A stretch of DNA of 34,267 nucleotides from an uncultured Propionibacterium sp. (GTDB lineage: Bacteria > Actinomycetota > Actinomycetes > Propionibacteriales > Propionibacteriaceae), in assembly GCA_937867175.1 (NCBI GenBank), contig CALMKG010000161.1, forward strand, positions 1 to 34,267, given 5' to 3'. Below the pieces are notes generated by a model, which was not told where the DNA came from, searched no databases, and was given only the letters and a program-made list of their open reading frames with translations. The position numbers and the translations under genes are program-made. Positions 30,703-34,267 of this stretch are shown piece after piece (the first letter of the stretch is position 1; the number at the start of each line of letters is the position of its first letter).

Positions 30703-31308
30703 TCAGATGAAGATGATCTGGGCGCCCTCGCTGATCTCGACGAAGTCGGCAGCCGAGATCACCCCCTCTGTCGCATCGTGCAGGTCGGCCTCGATCATCT
30801 TCATCATGTCGAAGGTCAGCTTGCAGGCGTAGAAGTGGGCCCCGGCCGCGGCGAGCAGGTCGAGGAACTGCGGCACGTCGGGGATCTCCAGATCGGCCAT
30901 CTGCTGTTTCATCATCTTGGTGGCGAAGGCAGTCATGCCCGGCAGGCCGCCCAACTGCTGCGGCATCGACCGATACTCCAGGCCAGGTCGCAGCCGACCG
31001 AGGTCGGCCATGTGCATGGCAGTGTTGCCGGAAAGGGTGAGCTGCAGCTTGTGGTTGAGCTTCTTGTTGATGATGTCCAGACCCCAGAAGGTGAAGAAGA
31101 TGTGCACCTCGCAGCCCTCGCCCAAGGCCGCGTTACCCATGATGAGTGCCGGATAGGCCATGTCAAGGTTGCCCTTGGAACAGATAAACGCCATCTTGCG
31201 TGGTCCAGATGACACCGGGGCTGACACGAACTGGCCCTGGGCCGGACTGGGAGCCGCAGCGCGCGGCCCGAAGTTCGGCATGACGAAGCCGGCGGGAATC
31301 TCAGTCAT
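30703..31308 (-). CDS. DsrE/DsrF-like sulfur carrier (DsrE2-type)
   Basis: A 201-aa protein whose core (about 36-201) is a DsrE-like fold. F-I-C43-S-K-G-N-L-D-M-A-Y-P follows a flexible N-terminus, and Y-A-C162-K-L-T-F-D-M-M holds the cysteine at the position of the DsrE2 sulfur-binding residue. H-I-F-F-T-F-W-G-L-D near 69-78 is also typical of DsrE2. It is last in the SQR-tusE-dsrE operon, 12 bases after the tusE stop, with AAGGAG before ATG 31308. It probably accepts persulfide sulfur from the pathway. Confidence 0.9.
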   Translation of the reverse strand: MTEIPAGFVMPNFGPRAAAPSPAQGQFVSAPVSSGPRKMAFICSKGNLDMAYPALIMGNAALGEGCEVHIFFTFWGLDIINKKLNHKLQLTLSGNTAMHMADLGRLRPGLEYRSMPQQLGGLPGMTAFATKMMKQQMADLEIPDVPQFLDLLAAAGAHFYACKLTFDMMKMIEADLHDATEGVISAADFVEISEGAQIIFI

Positions 31309-31320
31309 CTTCAGCTCCTT

Positions 31321-31635
31321 CTAGACGCAGCCGACGGGCTTGGGCAGGCCGGCCAGCCAGGCCATCATCTTGACCGGCTTGCCGGGATAGAGCCGGTAGA
31401 GCTCCTTGACGTCGAAGCCACCGACGGTCTGCAGGCGACGCAGCGTCGGGGTGACCCCGGTGCGGGCGGAGTCCTGGCGCATGAACCGGAGCGGCGCCCA
31501 ATGCGCGTCGTCCAGTTCGACATCGACCAGAGCCGCGAGTTCAGCGGCCAACTCTTCGCTCCACTGGTCGCGGTTGGTGAGGAAACCCTCGTCATTGACC
31601 TCGAAGGTGTGGCCCTTGAGCGTGTTGGTGGGCAT
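31321..31635 (-). CDS. TusE/DsrC-like sulfur relay protein
   Basis: A 104-aa cytosolic sulfur carrier. F-E-V-N-D-E-G-F-L near residue 10 and the C-terminal A-G-L-P-K-P-V-G-C-V are the TusE/DsrC signatures, with the penultimate Cys103 as the sulfur-accepting residue. The second cysteine of true DsrC (11 residues before the last one) is alanine here, so it is TusE-like and cannot form the DsrC disulfide or trisulfide. It starts 1 base after the SQR-like gene and precedes dsrE. With no dissimilatory sulfite reductase in view, a role in sulfur transfer rather than sulfite reduction is inferred. Confidence 0.92.
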   Translation of the reverse strand: MPTNTLKGHTFEVNDEGFLTNRDQWSEELAAELAALVDVELDDAHWAPLRFMRQDSARTGVTPTLRRLQTVGGFDVKELYRLYPGKPVKMMAWLAGLPKPVGCV

Positions 31636-31636
31636 C

Positions 31637-32872
31637 TCAATCCTCCTTGTGCTTGCCGGCCATGGACATCAGGGTCGGGACGGGCAGTCCGCGTCCGCGC
31701 ATCAGCACCTGCCAGTACAGCTGCTCGAACAACAGCTTGCCCCAGTGATTGATCCGGGACGCACCGAGCAGCCGCATCGGCCCAACGACCGGCAGCGGAT
31801 AGCGTCCAGTCAACGGCTCGGTCTCATAGTTGAAATCGAGCAACAGCGCCTCGCCACGTCCCGACTCGATGAAGCAGTTGGCGTGGCCGTCGAAGGCATT
31901 GGGCAGCGGTTTTCCGGCGATCGCGGCCTGGAAGTTGTCACCGAACAGTTCCACCGCGAAGTGGGCCACCGCACCCGCCTTCGAGGTCGGCAGGTCGGTG
32001 GCATCGCCGAACGCGAAGATGTTGTCATACCTGGTGGACCGCAGGGTGTGCGGGTCGACCTGGACGAAGCCGGACTCATCGCCGATCCCGGAGTCGAAGA
32101 CATACTGCTGACCGGTGTTCAGCGGGACGGTCACCAGCAAGTCGAACGGCAGCTCACGACCGTCGTAGGCGACCAGCCTCGAGTGGTCGTTGTCGACTCG
32201 TTCGACGGCGAAGTCGGTGGCGAGCCTGATCGAGCGGTCCTCCAGCAGATTGCCCAGTTCGCGGGCCGCGATCGGTTTGGTGAACGCGCCGTCCAGTGGG
32301 GTGACGAACGTGATGTCGACCTTGTGCCGGATGCCTCGGCGCCGGAAGTGGTCGTCGGCGAGGAAGGCGAACTCCAAGGGTGCGACCGGACACTTGATCG
32401 GCATCTCGGTGATGTGCACCAGCAGCCGACCGCCGTCGAACCTCGCCAGGCCGTCATGCAACGCCACAGCGCCAGCCATGGTGTAGAAGTCGAAGACCTT
32501 CCGGTACCACAGGCTGCCGTCGCCCATGCCGGGCGTCAGGTCGGGACGCGGCACCGTACCGGTCGCGATCAGCAACCAGTCGTACCCAAGAATCTGGCCG
32601 TCGTCGAGATCTACCTCGTTGTCGTCAGGCCGGACGCGGCTGATGCCGGAGCGGACGAAGGCCACCCGCGACGGCAGGAATCTGCTGCGCCGCTTGGTGA
32701 TTCGCTTCGCGGTGGCGGTACCGAACGGGATGAACAGGTACCCGGGTTGGTAGTGGTGGTCGTCGTCGCGATCCACGATGGTGATCGTCCAGCCCTCGTC
32801 GAGCTGGTCGGCCAGGCGGTTCGCGAGCATGGTGCCGGCGGTTCCGGCACCCAGGATGAGCACGCGCCTCAT
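31637..32872 (-). CDS. Sulfide:quinone oxidoreductase-like flavoprotein
   Basis: FAD enzyme of 411 aa that probably oxidises sulfide and passes electrons to the quinone pool. FAD motif I-L-G-A-G-T-A-G-T near 6-14, second dinucleotide strand I-A-T-G-T near 102-106, and the FAD-binding F-A-F-G-D-A-T-D-L near 286-294. Only two cysteines occur, C161 (M-P-I-K-C-P) and C333 (H-A-N-C-F-I); these positions match the redox cysteine pair of SQR. The C-terminal amphipathic W-G-K-L-L-F-E-Q-L-Y-W-Q-V-L suggests membrane contact. First gene of the sulfur operon. ATG 32872 fits a leaderless start, and a CsoR/CstR-like operator overlaps its -10. Confidence 0.9.
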   Translation of the reverse strand: MRRVLILGAGTAGTMLANRLADQLDEGWTITIVDRDDDHHYQPGYLFIPFGTATAKRITKRRSRFLPSRVAFVRSGISRVRPDDNEVDLDDGQILGYDWLLIATGTVPRPDLTPGMGDGSLWYRKVFDFYTMAGAVALHDGLARFDGGRLLVHITEMPIKCPVAPLEFAFLADDHFRRRGIRHKVDITFVTPLDGAFTKPIAARELGNLLEDRSIRLATDFAVERVDNDHSRLVAYDGRELPFDLLVTVPLNTGQQYVFDSGIGDESGFVQVDPHTLRSTRYDNIFAFGDATDLPTSKAGAVAHFAVELFGDNFQAAIAGKPLPNAFDGHANCFIESGRGEALLLDFNYETEPLTGRYPLPVVGPMRLLGASRINHWGKLLFEQLYWQVLMRGRGLPVPTLMSMAGKHKED

Positions 32873-32878
32873 TGCCGA

Positions 32879-32884
32879 ATGATA
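32879..32884 (-). promoter_or_regulatory. -10 box for leaderless SQR operon mRNA
   Basis: TATCAT on the - strand occupies -12 to -7 of ATG 32872, with no Shine-Dalgarno sequence. It is partly covered by the ATACCC/GGGTAT operator. Confidence 0.55.
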
Positions 32885-32897
32885 CCCCGTTGGGTAT
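32882..32897. promoter_or_regulatory. CsoR/CstR-like operator of the sulfur operon
   Basis: ATACCC (32882-32887) and GGGTAT (32892-32897) are perfect inverted 6-mers with a 4-base spacer. This A/T-flanked C3/G3 dyad is the type recognised by CsoR/CstR/RcnR-family repressors. Because it overlaps the -10 box, binding would block transcription. CstR proteins sense persulfides, which suits an SQR operon. No csoR/cstR gene is in the window. Confidence 0.7.
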
Positions 32898-32913
32898 TCC
32901 GGGGTTGGGGATT

Positions 32914-32945
32914 GCGGGCGCCCGGTTCACAACATTGGCGCCCGC
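32914..32945 (-). terminator. 9-bp hairpin after the ferredoxin-reductase type gene
   Basis: GCGGGCGCC (32914-32922) pairs perfectly with GGCGCCCGC (32937-32945) across a 14-base loop. It lies downstream of the stop at 32978 on the - strand and before the SQR promoter, so it should insulate the two units. No U-tract follows. Confidence 0.5.
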
Positions 32946-32977
32946 CCCCAGCGGGAGGCCATCAGCCTTCGCGAGAT

Positions 32978-34189
32978 TCAGACAGCCAACTCGGCCAACG
33001 GCACCTCGGGATCTCGCAGCCGCTCCGGATCGACCCGGTGCCCCACCACCTGCCGCAAGGTGTCGTTCACGTCCCAGATGTTCACGTTCATCGCGGCGGC
33101 GACCGTGCCATCGTCGAGCCAGAAGGCGATGAACTCGCCGTCCTCCATGGCGCCCCGCACCACCACCTCGGCGTCCTTCGACGAATGCCCGACGTACTCC
33201 ATGCCCAAGTCGTACTGGTCGGTGTAGAAGTACGGCAGCCAGTCATAGACGCCCGGACGATCGAGGACGCTGAGCCCGGCAAGGCGTCCAGACCGGATCG
33301 CGTTGTCCCAGTGCTCGACACGGAGCCGGTGGCCCAGCAGCGTATTGCGAGCGTTGGCGACGTCCCCGGCGGCCCACACGTTCGGATCGGAGGTTCGCAA
33401 CCGTTCGTCGACGAGGACGCCGTTGTCGACGACCAAGCCGGCCTCCTCGGCCAAGCCGGTATTCGGGATGGCGCCGATCCCTACCAACACGACATCTGCC
33501 GGCAGTACCTCGCCGTCCACCCGGACGCCGGTGACCACGCCGTGGCTACCCTCGAACCCGTCGACGCTGACCCGGGTGCGCAGATCGACCCCGTGGTCGA
33601 TATGCAGCCGCGCGAAGTGCTCGGCGATCGTCTCCCCGAGCACGTTTAGCAGCGGTAACGGATCGCGCTCCAACACGGTCACCTGGCAGCCCGCCAGTCG
33701 CGCCGCAGCGGCCGCCTCCAGCCCGATCCACCCGCCACCGACCAGAACGATCCGGCGTTGGGCCTCAAGGTCTGCCCGTAACGCGAGCCCGTCCCCCATG
33801 GTGCGTAGCGTCCGAACCCCCGCCAATTCAGCGCCGGGCAGTCGGACGGCTCGGGCCCGTGAACCGGTGGCGAGCACCAGCCGGTCGTAGGGCACCTCCG
33901 AACCCGAGGCCAGCCGGACGCGGCGTCCGGTCAGGTCACAGCCGACGGCGGCATCACCGAAGTGCGTCTCCACGCCGGCGTGCGCGTAGTAACCCTCCTC
34001 ATGCACATACAGCGAATCGGGCTCCGCCTTGCCTTGCAGCACTTCCTTCGACAGCCCCGGCCGCTCGTAGGGGCGGTACGACTCATCACCAATCAACGTG
34101 ACCTTGCCGTCGAAACCCTCGTCGTGGAGCGCCTCCACCACTTTGGCGCCAGCCAGGCCGGCCCCAACAACAACCACCGAGTCACTCAT
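32978..34189 (-). CDS. FAD-dependent NAD(P)H:ferredoxin-type reductase
   Basis: Flavoprotein of 403 aa that should move electrons from NAD(P)H to a small iron-sulfur or other acceptor. FAD motif V-V-G-A-G-L-A-G-A-K near 7-16 with Y-R-P-Y-E-R-P-G-L-S-K near 38-48 is the hallmark of putidaredoxin/rhodocoxin reductases. The NAD(P) motif V-G-G-G-W-I-G-L-E is near 150, and W-A-A-G-D-V-A near the second FAD site. The C-terminal domain (V-E-H-W-D-N-A, Y-F-Y-T-D-Q-Y-D-L near residue 320) is the Reductase_C fold. GGAGGTG precedes ATG 34189. A hairpin separates it from the SQR operon, so joint regulation is not assured. No ferredoxin gene is in view. Confidence 0.92.
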   Translation of the reverse strand: MSDSVVVVGAGLAGAKVVEALHDEGFDGKVTLIGDESYRPYERPGLSKEVLQGKAEPDSLYVHEEGYYAHAGVETHFGDAAVGCDLTGRRVRLASGSEVPYDRLVLATGSRARAVRLPGAELAGVRTLRTMGDGLALRADLEAQRRIVLVGGGWIGLEAAAAARLAGCQVTVLERDPLPLLNVLGETIAEHFARLHIDHGVDLRTRVSVDGFEGSHGVVTGVRVDGEVLPADVVLVGIGAIPNTGLAEEAGLVVDNGVLVDERLRTSDPNVWAAGDVANARNTLLGHRLRVEHWDNAIRSGRLAGLSVLDRPGVYDWLPYFYTDQYDLGMEYVGHSSKDAEVVVRGAMEDGEFIAFWLDDGTVAAAMNVNIWDVNDTLRQVVGHRVDPERLRDPEVPLAELAV

Positions 34190-34207
34190 CTCACACCTCC
34201 ATGCAGT

Positions 34208-34267
34208 TCAAGCAAGCAGAAGTTCGATCCTGGTCTGCAGTTCCTGTGGCGGCGAGCTGACTGGTGA
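34208..34267 (-). CDS. Possible C-terminal end of an upstream gene (partial)
   Basis: On the - strand a frame is open from the window edge to TGA at 34210-34208 and encodes 19 residues ending E-L-Q-T-R-I-E-L-L-L-A, an amphipathic helix. It would end 18 bases before the reductase start. Another frame in the same stretch is also open, so this is a weak call. Confidence 0.3.
   Translation of the reverse strand, partial: SPVSSPPQELQTRIELLLA

Noticed and set aside
31406-33649. Long open frame on the + strand opposite the tusE, SQR and reductase genes
   Set aside because: It crosses two genes and their intergenic control region, and has no motif; it mirrors the codon bias of the - strand genes.

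Overview
This is high-GC DNA with densely packed, often overlapping genes. It fits an actinobacterium: there is a Gram-positive style Tad pilus locus without a secretin, an SARP/BTAD-like domain, a DLW-39-type micro-protein, and several genes whose start codon sits exactly where a -10 box would begin transcription (leaderless mRNAs). Propionibacteriales is a plausible guess, but the window has no rRNA or other marker to fix it. I see no rRNA, tRNA, CRISPR array, insertion sequence or prophage.

Layout. (1) 1-1650: molybdenum cofactor genes: the tail of a moeA-like gene, moaC and mobA on +, with a moaB/mogA-like gene convergent on -. (2) 1647-9862: housekeeping and signalling: HIT protein, L-lactate dehydrogenase, secreted M28/PA peptidase lipoprotein, DLW-39 micro-protein, a 610-aa protein of unknown function, a LytS/NarL-type two-component pair, and a beta-hydroxyacid dehydrogenase. 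(3) 9865-16288: a sugar-acid type uptake and catabolism locus read on -: two tandem dctP genes, each with its own nearly identical promoter, then dctQ, dctM, an L-idonate 5-dehydrogenase-like gene and an IclR regulator. (4) 16355-18255: a small unknown protein and a divergent MFS transporter. (5) 18281-26580: a nine-gene Tad pilus operon on - (cpaB/SAF, tadZ-like, tadA, tadB, tadC, a Flp-like pilin, two TadE-like pseudopilins, and a large LysM-plus-BTAD membrane protein). Seven of its eight gene junctions overlap or lie within 2 bases. (6) 26818-30561: Na+/H+ antiporter, a DUF2304/GT2 pair, a minimal zinc metallopeptidase and a YceI protein. (7) 30703-34189: a sulfur module on - (SQR-like flavoprotein, TusE/DsrC-like and DsrE-like proteins) under a CsoR/CstR-like operator, next to a ferredoxin-reductase type flavoprotein.

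How the genes work together. The TRAP system would import a sugar acid, the IdnD-like and perhaps the GlxR-like dehydrogenases would process it, and IclR would regulate the locus. The sulfur module would oxidise sulfide at the membrane and pass sulfane sulfur to carrier cysteines. Nothing here is clearly a wholly new system. The most informative items are the duplicated dctP promoters with an operator on only one copy, the persulfide-type operator on the SQR operon, the degenerate P-loop of the TadZ-like protein, the membrane-tethered LysM/BTAD pilus protein, and the repeated leaderless promoter geometry.
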